Below, in pieces: positions 1 through 6,143 of a stretch of 12,476 nt of DNA (position 1 is the stretch's first letter; each line of letters begins with the position of its first letter). A model generated the notes under the pieces. That model was not told the origin of the DNA. It was given only the letters and a program-made list of their open reading frames with translations, and ran no database searches. Source of the stretch: UMGS1851 sp900555605. Lineage in GTDB: Bacteria > Bacillota > Clostridia > UBA1212 > UBA1255. The translations under genes and the position numbers were made by a program. The stretch covers positions 1 through 12,476 of the forward strand of contig CABROF010000076.1 of NCBI GenBank assembly GCA_902472555.1, written 5' to 3'.

Positions 1-66
1 CATCTGACTGTAGAAAAACCGCTGCTACTTAATTCCGCCGGGTATTCCGGTACGGTGAAAAGCTGA
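1..66 (+). CDS. 3' end of an upstream gene, possibly tRNA1(Val) methyltransferase TrmN6
   Basis: Frame 1 is open from the window edge to a TGA at 64-66 and the other two forward frames close early. The 21 visible residues (HLTVEKPLLLN...GTVKS) look like the C-terminal tail of a TrmN6-type tRNA methyltransferase, which often ends in a 'PLxxYxxxGxYT' strand. In Bacillus and many Clostridia trmN6 (yabB) lies just before rsmI (yabC), with abrB opposite, and that order fits here. The gap to the rsmI start is only 15 bases, so the two are probably co-transcribed. The identification rests mostly on gene order; the tail alone is too short to prove the family. Confidence 0.45.
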   Translation, partial: HLTVEKPLLLNSAGYSGTVKS

Positions 67-81
67 AATGGAGTGAAAATC

Positions 82-933
82 ATGCTGTATCTTGTTGCTA
101 CCCCCATCGGAAATTTAGGAGATATTACAATCCGGGCACTTGAAATTTTGAGGCAGGCTGATTTGATTGCCGCTGAAGATACACGCCGTACAATGAAATT
201 ATTAAATCATTATGAAATCAGAACGCCGGTGGTCAGCTATTATGAACATAATAAAATTGTACGGGGCAGAGAACTGATAGAGAAGCTGAGATCCGGCCTA
301 AATATTGCGCTGGTTTCAGATGCGGGAACCCCGGGCATTTCCGACCCGGGCGCGGACTTAGTGCGGTTGGCGGCGGAAAATGAGATTCCCGTTTCTATGG
401 CACCCGGTCCGGCCGCAGGCATTATGGCACTGGTGCTGTCCGGATTTTCAACGGACCGGTTTGTTTTTGAAGGCTTTATCAGCAGAGAAACAAAAGAACG
501 GCAGGCCTTTGCCGACCGAATACGGATAGAAAAAAGAACGGTGATCCTATATGAGGCGCCTCATAGGCTGCTGCGTACATTGGAATTTCTGGCAGACTTA
601 CTGGGTCCGGACAGAAAAATCGCTATTTGCCGGGAGCTGACAAAGGTTTTTGAAGAGATCCGCCGCGGCAATGCGCAATCCCATTTGCATTATTTTACGG
701 AACATGCGCCTAAAGGAGAATTTGTTCTTGTACTTGAGGGCGCCTCTGAAACAGCGGAGACGCGGCAGCGGATTCCTTCGGAAAAAGATATTTATTTGCG
801 TGTGACAGCGTATATGGCCCAGGGAAGCAGCAAAAACGAAGCCATCCGTCAGACCGCGTTGGAATTCGATTTGGGAAGAAACAAAATTTATGCGGCTTAT
901 GAAAATGAAAAAGCCTCACTTTCCGAGAATTGA
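82..933 (+). CDS. rsmI: 16S rRNA (cytidine1402-2'-O)-methyltransferase RsmI
   Basis: SAM-dependent enzyme that 2'-O-methylates C1402 in the decoding centre of 16S rRNA in the small subunit. The protein is 283 aa, normal for the family. Family signatures are VATPIGNLGD (residues 5-14), AEDTR (31-35) and SDAGTPGISDPG (79-90), followed by APGPAA and the EAPHRL segment of the tetrapyrrole-methylase fold. I chose the ATG at 82 because GGAG at 70-73 is 8 bases upstream; a GTG at 73 is in frame but overlaps that ribosome binding site. It probably forms an operon with the gene ending at 66 and converges on abrB. The stop codon lies in the loop of the terminator hairpin. Assignment is secure. Confidence 0.96.
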   Translation: MLYLVATPIGNLGDITIRALEILRQADLIAAEDTRRTMKLLNHYEIRTPVVSYYEHNKIVRGRELIEKLRSGLNIALVSDAGTPGISDPGADLVRLAAENEIPVSMAPGPAAGIMALVLSGFSTDRFVFEGFISRETKERQAFADRIRIEKRTVILYEAPHRLLRTLEFLADLLGPDRKIAICRELTKVFEEIRRGNAQSHLHYFTEHAPKGEFVLVLEGASETAETRQRIPSEKDIYLRVTAYMAQGSSKNEAIRQTALEFDLGRNKIYAAYENEKASLSEN

Positions 934-957
934 TCTCTGCGAAAGTGAGGCTTTTTT
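908..957. terminator. bidirectional intrinsic terminator between rsmI and abrB
   Basis: AAGCCTCACTTTC at 911-923 pairs perfectly with GAAAGTGAGGCTT at 941-953, and flanking A and T runs extend the stem. The T run follows the stem on the plus strand and a matching run follows it on the minus strand, so the same hairpin can end both convergent genes. The rsmI stop codon (931-933) lies in the 17-nt loop. Confidence 0.9.
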
Positions 958-971
958 CTGCAAACGGGCTG

Positions 972-1214
972 TTATTTCTTTAAATCGGCCAGACAGTCCG
1001 GACAAATATTTCTGCCCTTGTACGTGACAACTTCACGCGCATTTCCGCAGAAAATACAAGCGGGCTCATATTTCTTCAAAATAACTGTATTTCCATCTAC
1101 ATAGATTTCGAGTGCGTCCTTTTCAGCAATGTCAAGAGTTCGGCGTAATTCGATCGGAAGAACGACTCTGCCGAGTTCATCTACCCGTCTTACAATACCT
1201 GTTGATTTCATCAT
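972..1214 (-). CDS. abrB: AbrB/SpoVT-type transition-state regulator with zinc motif
   Basis: Small DNA-binding protein of 80 aa. The N-terminal half is a swapped-hairpin AbrB domain (residues 3-50) with the signature STGIVRRVDELGRVVLP and LRRTLDI. The C-terminal part has two CxxC pairs (C53/C56 and C71/C74) that should bind zinc; this tail is usual for clostridial homologues and absent from Bacillus AbrB. Family members repress stationary-phase and sporulation genes during growth. I chose the ATG at 1214 because GGGAGGTAA is 7 bases upstream; an in-frame ATG at 1238 lacks that site. It has its own sigma-A promoter and shares a terminator with rsmI. Which genes it controls cannot be read from this window. 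Confidence 0.9.
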   Translation of the reverse strand: MMKSTGIVRRVDELGRVVLPIELRRTLDIAEKDALEIYVDGNTVILKKYEPACIFCGNAREVVTYKGRNICPDCLADLKK

Positions 1215-1249
1215 ATCGGTTACCTCCCATCTATTCAAAGATCTCCATT

Positions 1250-1278
1250 ATATTACTATGACTGCCAATAAAAGTCAA
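1250..1278 (-). promoter_or_regulatory. sigma-A promoter of abrB
   Basis: On the minus strand TTGACT (1278-1273) and TAATAT (1255-1250) are separated by exactly 17 bases. This leaves a leader of about 30 bases before the abrB start. An overlapping TATAAT is present at a poorer 20-base spacing. Confidence 0.75.
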
Positions 1279-1329
1279 CCTTTTTTTGATTATTTCCCAA
1301 GTATTTCCCAACGTGAAAAATCTGCGGCG

Positions 1330-1348
1330 GCGATATAAAAAATATCGC
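1330..1348. repeat. perfect inverted repeat GCGATAT-N5-ATATCGC, possible operator
   Basis: A 7-bp perfect dyad around five A residues lies between the abrB promoter and the spmA promoter. It has no T run in either direction, so it is a better candidate for a protein-binding site than for a terminator. The protein that would bind it is unknown. Confidence 0.35.
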
Positions 1349-1384
1349 AGTTAAGGGAGAAACCAGGAATATTTTTGCAAAATA

Positions 1385-1413
1385 AAATATTTTGAGGACT
1401 GGCGTAATAAAAT
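1385..1413 (+). promoter_or_regulatory. candidate sigma-E-type sporulation promoter of spmAB
   Basis: AAATATT at 1385-1391 and AATAAAAT at 1406-1413 are separated by 14 bases. They match the mother-cell sigma-E consensus (kmATATT, 14-15 bases, CATACAAT) at 6 of 7 and 6 of 8 positions. No convincing sigma-A pair is seen in front of spmA. In Bacillus spmA and spmB belong to a sigma-E-controlled operon, which agrees. The region is AT-rich, so a chance match is possible. Confidence 0.45.
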
Positions 1414-1448
1414 AGAAGGAAAGCGATTATCAAATAGCGGAGGCTGTC

Positions 1449-2048
1449 ATGCTGAACTATATATGGGTCATTCTGCTTGTTACCGGCATTAGCGTGGGAA
1501 TTGCGAACGGGCGGGCCGCGGAAATCGGAGATGCGATTGTGAACGCAGCAAATGATGCAGTCGTTTTTTGTTTGGGAATGGTAGGGATTGTTGCCTTTTG
1601 GTGCGGTCTGATCCAGATTCTGCAGGACGCCGGCGGCGTTGACCGTGCAGCCCGTATCCTGCGCCCGATGATCCGGATTCTGTTTCCGGAGACAAAACAT
1701 GATCCGGAGGCAGAGCGGCAGGTGATCACAAATATCACGGCAAACTTTTTCGGACTGGGCAATGGCGCCACACCTTCAGGAATTGCGGCGGTCCGGCAGC
1801 TGCAGAAGACTGCCGTAGATCTGCGGCGTGTCGAAAAAAAAGAGGTTGCCTCAAAAAGTGTCTGTCTGTTTCTGGTAATTAATTCGGCATCCGTACAACT
1901 GATTCCCACCACTGTGATTGCACTCCGTGCAGCGCAGGGGGCCCGGAATCCGGCGGATATCCTGATTCCGACCTGGATCGTATCCGTCATTTCACTGCTG
2001 GCGGGAATCCTGGTATTCAAGGGATATTCCACGCTGAGGAAACATTGA
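1449..2048 (+). CDS. spmA: spore maturation protein A
   Basis: Integral membrane protein of 199 aa from the nucleoside-recognition/Gate family. Hydrophobic segments lie at about residues 3-20, 36-60, 135-157 and 172-190, and the conserved loop ITANFFGLGNGATPSGI follows about one third of the way in. In Bacillus SpmA and SpmB are needed for proper dehydration of the spore core and heat resistance; the transported substrate, if any, is unknown. GGAGG at 1439-1443 is 5 bases before the ATG. spmB follows after 27 bases in the same operon. The gene dacB, which precedes spmA in Bacillus, is absent here. A sigma-E-like promoter stands upstream. Confidence 0.93.
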   Translation: MLNYIWVILLVTGISVGIANGRAAEIGDAIVNAANDAVVFCLGMVGIVAFWCGLIQILQDAGGVDRAARILRPMIRILFPETKHDPEAERQVITNITANFFGLGNGATPSGIAAVRQLQKTAVDLRRVEKKEVASKSVCLFLVINSASVQLIPTTVIALRAAQGARNPADILIPTWIVSVISLLAGILVFKGYSTLRKH

Positions 2049-2075
2049 CGTTTAGAAGAAGAAGGAGCGTGCAGT

Positions 2076-2597
2076 ATGCCGGCAGCTGTTTTATATATCA
2101 TTCCCGGGCTTGTGCTTATTGTAGTGGTGATTGGATTCCTAAAAGGAGTTCCTTGCTTTGATTCATTTGTAAAAGGCGCAAAAGAAGGGGCCATGACAAT
2201 TGTTAAGCTGACGCCGTCCTTGATCGGTCTGATTGTGGCAATCAGCGTCTTCCGTGCTTCCGGTGCAATGGATATTCCGGCAAATCTTCTGGCGCCGGTG
2301 CTGCGGCTGATTGGATTAGAGAAGGAAGTACTGCCGCTGGTGATTGTCCGTCCGATATCAGGCAGTGCTTCTCTTGCATTGCTGCGGGACATCCTGCAGC
2401 AATGCGGACCGGATTCTCTGGCGGGATATACTGCATGTGTTATGATGGGATCTACGGAAACTGTAATTTATACACTGGCGGTTTATATGGGTGATAGCGG
2501 GATAAAAAAAGCACCCGGTGTATTAGCGGCGGCGCTTTTTGCCAATTTATTTTCCGCCGCCGCCGCAGGAATGATATGCTCCTTCCTGTTTTTCTGA
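2076..2597 (+). CDS. spmB: spore maturation protein B
   Basis: Partner of SpmA, 173 aa, membrane-embedded and of the same Gate fold. It shows hydrophobic helices at about residues 4-23, 47-65 and 150-173, and the conserved stretch RPISGSASLALL near residues 92-103 with MGSTETVIYT near residues 125-134. AAGGAG lies upstream of the ATG. It acts with SpmA in the forespore or mother-cell membranes during late sporulation according to Bacillus work. Its 3' end contains GC-rich coding repeats for an Ala run and a short hairpin with a T run, and it stops only 16 bases before the end of the convergent membrane protein gene. Confidence 0.93.
   Translation: MPAAVLYIIPGLVLIVVVIGFLKGVPCFDSFVKGAKEGAMTIVKLTPSLIGLIVAISVFRASGAMDIPANLLAPVLRLIGLEKEVLPLVIVRPISGSASLALLRDILQQCGPDSLAGYTACVMMGSTETVIYTLAVYMGDSGIKKAPGVLAAALFANLFSAAAAGMICSFLFF
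2566..2593 (+). terminator. weak intrinsic terminator inside the 3' end of spmB
   Basis: CAGGAA (2566-2571) and TTCCTG (2583-2588) form a 6-bp stem with an 11-nt loop, followed by five T residues at 2589-2593. A larger GC-rich dyad, GCGGCGGCG at 2526-2534 with CGCCGCCGC at 2555-2563, lies just before it. Both are in coding sequence. With only 16 bases between the convergent stop codons there is no room for an intergenic terminator, which makes this reading plausible but not certain. Confidence 0.35.
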
Positions 2598-2613
2598 AAA
2601 TACCGCTGCCGGA

Positions 2614-3303
2614 CTATATCAGGCGGAGATGAAAATCGGAAAGCTTCAGGAAACACAGACCGCCGATGTAGGAAAGAAGCGGACAAAGCCATTTCAGCAG
2701 CTGATATTGGGCATACTCCGTTCCCCCAGCAAAGGCCGCGACAGTGCCGAAGGCAAAGACGACAATAAAGGCGGTCAGCAGATATATCAGAGATCTGCTG
2801 CTTTTTATCAGTCTGCATCCGACCGCAATACCGCCGGCCAATTTTAACATGACAAACGTAATGCATCCGCCGAATATAAACGAAAAGATATAAGCAAGAA
2901 TTGCACAGACCTGTGCAAACGACACCGAGCGAAGGCTGACCGAATCAAACCGGAGCACATAGAGCACATTTTCCGCCCAGCTGCCGAGCAGATGAACGGA
3001 GAGACGGCTGACTGCATATAAGTTCAGCGTTACCGCAAACACCAGCAGAACGCCGTATGCAATCCGGGCGTTTTTGTGAAGCAGGGGATTGCCCTGCCGT
3101 TCTGCCGCCTCCGCCGGATCTGAAACAGGCAGAACACGTTCGGCAAAAAAATGTTTCAGCTTTGCTCCGAAGGTACGGCCAATGTCCGCTTCCGCGGCGG
3201 CGCGGTGATCCCGCGAAGATGCCTCCGTATCATTTGCATCATCCGAATCCGTGTCAAGATCGTGATTTTGGCTTTCATCAAAAATAAATTTTTTTTCAGG
3301 CAT
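2614..3303 (-). CDS. hypothetical four-helix membrane protein with acidic N-terminus
   Basis: Unrecognised protein of 229 aa. The first 35 residues are polar and very acidic (HDLDTDSDDANDTE), with no signal peptide. They are followed by an Ala/Arg-rich cytoplasmic-looking linker and four predicted membrane segments at about residues 81-100, 131-154, 172-192 and 204-220. I chose the ATG at 3303 because GGAGG is 6-7 bases upstream; in-frame codons further upstream run into the promoter region. It is transcribed towards spmB and away from the acyl-CoA synthetase. No catalytic motif is visible. A small-family or lineage-specific membrane protein is likely; a sporulation role is suggested only by its position beside spmAB and is speculative. 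Confidence 0.7.
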   Translation of the reverse strand: MPEKKFIFDESQNHDLDTDSDDANDTEASSRDHRAAAEADIGRTFGAKLKHFFAERVLPVSDPAEAAERQGNPLLHKNARIAYGVLLVFAVTLNLYAVSRLSVHLLGSWAENVLYVLRFDSVSLRSVSFAQVCAILAYIFSFIFGGCITFVMLKLAGGIAVGCRLIKSSRSLIYLLTAFIVVFAFGTVAAFAGGTEYAQYQLLKWLCPLLSYIGGLCFLKLSDFHLRLI

Positions 3304-3382
3304 GGTGTCCTCCGTGCGTACTGCGAACGGGATCGCTTGAGACGAAAATCGCGGGCCGATCGCGGGCTTGTTAAAATAAAGG

Positions 3383-3411
3383 TTTACAATATGCAAAATT
3401 TATTATACTAT
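3383..3411 (+). promoter_or_regulatory. sigma-A promoter of the acyl-CoA synthetase gene
   Basis: TTTACA at 3383-3388 and TACTAT at 3406-3411 are separated by 17 bases. Transcription would start near 3418, giving a leader of about 55 bases. Confidence 0.6.
3402..3407 (-). promoter_or_regulatory. -10 element for the membrane protein gene
   Basis: A perfect TATAAT is read on the minus strand at 3407-3402, about 100 bases before the ATG at 3303. The matching -35 position (TGATAA, 3430-3425, 17-base spacer) is poor. It overlaps the -10 of the divergent acyl-CoA synthetase promoter by two bases. Confidence 0.4.
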
Positions 3412-3421
3412 AAATGCATAT

Positions 3422-3437
3422 TACTTATCATTAAGTA
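3422..3437. promoter_or_regulatory. inverted repeat TACTTA-N4-TAAGTA at the acyl-CoA synthetase transcription start
   Basis: A perfect 6-bp dyad with a 4-base centre lies a few bases downstream of the predicted transcription start and beside the minus-strand -10. The position is right for a repressor operator that could block both divergent promoters. No regulator for it is encoded next to it. Confidence 0.35.
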
Positions 3438-3472
3438 TATCACTTTTTTACAATGAGAGGAATGATTTTTTT

Positions 3473-5278
3473 TTGGATAGCAACGCGCTGCAAATTGAAG
3501 AGATTATGCGCCAGGTGAAGCCGGCGGAGGATTTCAGAAGTTTGATCAATCAATCCGCGGCCCTTTTTGGAGAACAGGAAGCATTTATCGTAAAAATGCC
3601 CCACGACGGGAATGACGAAAAAGATAATCAATACAGACATATTACATATCGGGAGTTTCGGGATGAAATCGACGCTTTGGGAACCGCGCTTGTTGATCTC
3701 GGCCTTTGCGGCAAGCACATTGCGGTGATCGGTGAGAATCGGTATGAATGGTGTTTATCATATCTGGCGATTACCTGCGGCTGCGGGGTTGTAGTTCCGG
3801 TGGATAAGGAGCTGAAAAGCGACGAGATCGCGATGATTCTGGATCAGGCGGATGTCAGCGCAGTGATTTATTCCGGCCGTATGCAGGAAAAATATCTCGG
3901 TGAGGCTGCGGAAAAGGCAGATGGGCTTCTGTATACGATCTGTATGGACCCAAAAACAGAGTCTCCGGCATGGGGAAGAGGGCATACCACGATTCCGGAT
4001 CTTCTCGCGCGGGGAAGGAGGCTGCTGCAGAGCGGCGACCGTAGATATCTGGACGCAGAGATCGATCCTTATAAGCTGAGCGTACTGATTTTTACTTCCG
4101 GAACCACCGGCGTCGCAAAGGGCGTTATGCTGTCGCAGAAAAATATTTGTTTCGATGTAGAACGCGTTACCCAGTGCCTCGATCATAATTTTACAGATTC
4201 CGTACTGTCCATTCTGCCGATTCACCATACCTATGAATGTACGGCCGGATTTTTGGTGATGATGTATAAAGGCGTGCGGATGGCATTTTGCGAGGGAATC
4301 CGTTATATTGCGAAAAATATTGCGGAATATAGTCCTACGATTCTGATTCTGGTTCCGTTGATTCTGGAAAATGTTCATGACAAGGTGATCCGGCAGGTAT
4401 CCGGCAGCAAGCTGAAGTATGCCGGTTTCCGTACGATTCTGTGGGTATCCGGTGTACTGCAGCATCTTGGAATCGATGTGGGCAGGAAGATTTTCCATAC
4501 GGTTCATGAAACGCTGGGGGGCAAGCTGCGCCTTGTGATTGCCGGTGCCGCGGCGATGAATCCGAAGGTCTCTAAGGACTTGGGACGGATGGGCTTTAAG
4601 ATTCGTCAGGGCTATGGTTTGACGGAATGCGCGCCTATCGTCTGTGTGAATCGGGAAAGCGGCTCTGTGGATAAGTCCGTTGGCCCCGCTTTACCGGGAA
4701 TCGAAGTGCAGATCCACCGGCCGAATCGGGACGGAGAGGGTGAGATCAAGGTGCGCGGCGCGAACGTTATGCTGGGATACTATAAAGCGCCGGAGGAAAC
4801 CGCCGAGGTGCTGAAGGACGGATGGCTGTACACGGGAGACCAGGGACGGATGGATAAAAAGGGACGTGTTTATATCACGAGCCGCATTAAAAATATTATT
4901 GTCACAAAGACAGGAAAAAATATTTATCCCGAGGAACTGGAGGGCCTGCTGAAAAAGGTGCCTTATATCTTGGAAAGCGTGGTGTGGGGCGATGATTCCG
5001 TGAAAGAGGATGACGTAGTAATCTGCGCAACTGTTGTACCGAATATGCAGGCGATTCAAAAGACAGGCCGTCTTTCCGAGAATGAGAAAATGCAGAAGGA
5101 TGAGATCCAGAAATTGATCTGGGCGGAGATCAAAAAGGTCAACAGAGGTCTGCCTGCCTATAAGCGAATCCAAAAGATTGCTTTTCGGGAAGAGGAGTTT
5201 GAAAAAACGACAACGCAGAAAATAAAGCGTTATATTGCAACGATCACCACAAAATTTTACGATCGCAGCGGGAGCTGA
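3473..5278 (+). CDS. AMP-forming long-chain acyl-CoA synthetase family protein
   Basis: Cytoplasmic or membrane-associated enzyme of 601 aa that should activate a carboxylic acid with ATP to an acyl-adenylate and then a CoA thioester. Adenylation motifs occur in order: TSGTTGVAKG (208-217), GYGLTE (380-385), YTGD (453-456), ITSRIKNIIVTKTGKNIYPEE after it, and the catalytic lysine of the mobile C-terminal domain at K583 in TTQKIKRY. The length and the GKNIYPEE segment fit the long-chain fatty acid ligase branch; the true acyl substrate cannot be told. The start appears to be TTG at 3473. AGAGG at 3456-3460 is 12 bases away, across a run of nine T residues, so initiation looks weak; ATG at 3506 (M12) is an alternative. 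The gene is monocistronic, ending in a strong terminator. Confidence 0.88.
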   Translation: MDSNALQIEEIMRQVKPAEDFRSLINQSAALFGEQEAFIVKMPHDGNDEKDNQYRHITYREFRDEIDALGTALVDLGLCGKHIAVIGENRYEWCLSYLAITCGCGVVVPVDKELKSDEIAMILDQADVSAVIYSGRMQEKYLGEAAEKADGLLYTICMDPKTESPAWGRGHTTIPDLLARGRRLLQSGDRRYLDAEIDPYKLSVLIFTSGTTGVAKGVMLSQKNICFDVERVTQCLDHNFTDSVLSILPIHHTYECTAGFLVMMYKGVRMAFCEGIRYIAKNIAEYSPTILILVPLILENVHDKVIRQVSGSKLKYAGFRTILWVSGVLQHLGIDVGRKIFHTVHETLGGKLRLVIAGAAAMNPKVSKDLGRMGFKIRQGYGLTECAPIVCVNRESGSVDKSVGPALPGIEVQIHRPNRDGEGEIKVRGANVMLGYYKAPEETAEVLKDGWLYTGDQGRMDKKGRVYITSRIKNIIVTKTGKNIYPEELEGLLKKVPYILESVVWGDDSVKEDDVVICATVVPNMQAIQKTGRLSENEKMQKDEIQKLIWAEIKKVNRGLPAYKRIQKIAFREEEFEKTTTQKIKRYIATITTKFYDRSGS

Positions 5279-5300
5279 GATTTCGCAGCGGGAGCTGAGA
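5263..5300 (+). repeat. short tandem duplication over the stop codon of the acyl-CoA synthetase gene
   Basis: TCGCAGCGGGAGCTGAGA occurs at 5263-5280 and again at 5283-5300, a 20-base period with a TT spacer. The first copy holds the last codons and the TGA; the second is untranslated. It looks like a replication-slippage duplication. Confidence 0.85.
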
Positions 5301-5313
5301 GCAGTTTCAAATG

Positions 5314-5370
5314 AAAGAGCCGTATCGGACGAGCAGCGGATGCTGTGCCGATACGGCTCTTTATTCCTTT
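5314..5370 (+). terminator. intrinsic terminator of the acyl-CoA synthetase gene
   Basis: AAAGAGCCGTATCGG at 5314-5328 pairs perfectly with CCGATACGGCTCTTT at 5348-5362 around a 19-nt loop, followed by a T-rich tail. The A run on the other side could let it work for hpf as well, whose stop codon is at 5426. Confidence 0.88.
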
Positions 5371-5425
5371 TACATCATCATTTTTATCTTTTAGACATTC
5401 CGTCGGCTTTTGGCTCCGGGCCGGC

Positions 5426-5965
5426 TCATAAAGGCTCAATCAGACCATAGTTTTTATCGTCCCGTCTGTATACGGTGGAAATTTTATTACTATCGCGATT
5501 TAAAAACATATAGAAATTGTGTCCCAGCATATTCATATTGAGAATCGCCTCTTGTACGGAAAGCGGCTTCATTTCATACACTTTTGTTTTCACGATTTCA
5601 TATTCCGCCGGTTCTTCCTCAAAGAAAACCCCTTCCGCAACGGGCTCAGGCGTCTGGTATTTATTACGAGCAAGTTTGGTCTTGCATTTTGAAATCTGAC
5701 GCTCCATCGTATCCATGCTTTTGTCCAGAGCGGCTAAGGCACTGATATCATCATAGGTCTCTGTCCGAAGCTGATATCCCATATAGGGGAGCGTCAGCTC
5801 GACTTTATACCGGTATTTTTTATCTGCAATTTTTACCGTAAAAACAGTTGCATCTTCAGGCTCCTGTGCGAAATACCTTTTGAAACGGTGCTGAATTTTG
5901 TTTTCCATGGTCTGGAGAACATTGTCGGTTACTTTGGAATCTTTTGTGTTAAACTTAACTAACAT
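5426..5965 (-). CDS. hpf: long-form ribosome hibernation promoting factor
   Basis: Protein of 179 aa that binds the 30S subunit and makes 100S ribosome dimers in stationary phase or stress. The N-terminal S30AE domain (about residues 1-100) starts MLVKFNTKDSKVTDNV and contains the basic helix region ending SMDTMERQISKCKTKL. After a glutamate-rich linker, the C-terminal dimerisation domain (about 120-179) holds VKTKVYEMKPLSVQEAILNM, LGHNFYMFLN and VYRRDDKNYGLIEP. I start it at the ATG at 5965, 7 bases after GGAGG; codons further upstream are spurious. It is monocistronic with its own promoter. The C-terminal domain makes this the long form, which dimerises ribosomes without a separate modulation factor. 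Confidence 0.95.
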   Translation of the reverse strand: MLVKFNTKDSKVTDNVLQTMENKIQHRFKRYFAQEPEDATVFTVKIADKKYRYKVELTLPYMGYQLRTETYDDISALAALDKSMDTMERQISKCKTKLARNKYQTPEPVAEGVFFEEEPAEYEIVKTKVYEMKPLSVQEAILNMNMLGHNFYMFLNRDSNKISTVYRRDDKNYGLIEPL

Positions 5966-6008
5966 ACATATTCCTCCTTCATGGCCGAATGCCATATTAT
6001 GTATATTC

Positions 6009-6037
6009 AGTATATACCAATCCTGCAATTTCCGCAA
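6009..6037 (-). promoter_or_regulatory. candidate promoter of hpf
   Basis: On the minus strand TTGCGG (6037-6032) and TATACT (6014-6009) are 17 bases apart, about 45 bases before the hpf start. No clear inverted repeat or stress-sigma motif is seen beside it. Confidence 0.45.
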
Positions 6038-6077
6038 GGCGCTTTTCCTGTACGGCAGGAGCGGGCCGATTCCGGGG

Positions 6078-6119
6078 AAAAACAATCAAACGCAGGGGAA
6101 CGCGCCGCTCCTGCGTTTG
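6078..6119 (-). terminator. intrinsic terminator of cysK
   Basis: CAAACGCAGG at 6087-6096 pairs with CCTGCGTTTG at 6110-6119. Read on the minus strand the stem is followed by GATTGTTTTT, a T-rich tail, about 25 bases after the cysK stop. Confidence 0.8.
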
Positions 6120-6143
6120 CAATCAAGATGATGAAAGGCATAT

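Noticed and set aside
1457..2392. A 311-codon minus-strand frame opposite spmA and spmB
   Set aside because: It lies exactly opposite two well-supported membrane protein genes, has a Ser/Ile/Arg-rich antisense-like composition and no ribosome binding site or known domain.
3758..4507. A 249-codon minus-strand frame opposite the acyl-CoA synthetase
   Set aside because: It is antisense to conserved adenylation motifs, with no domain and no ribosome binding site.
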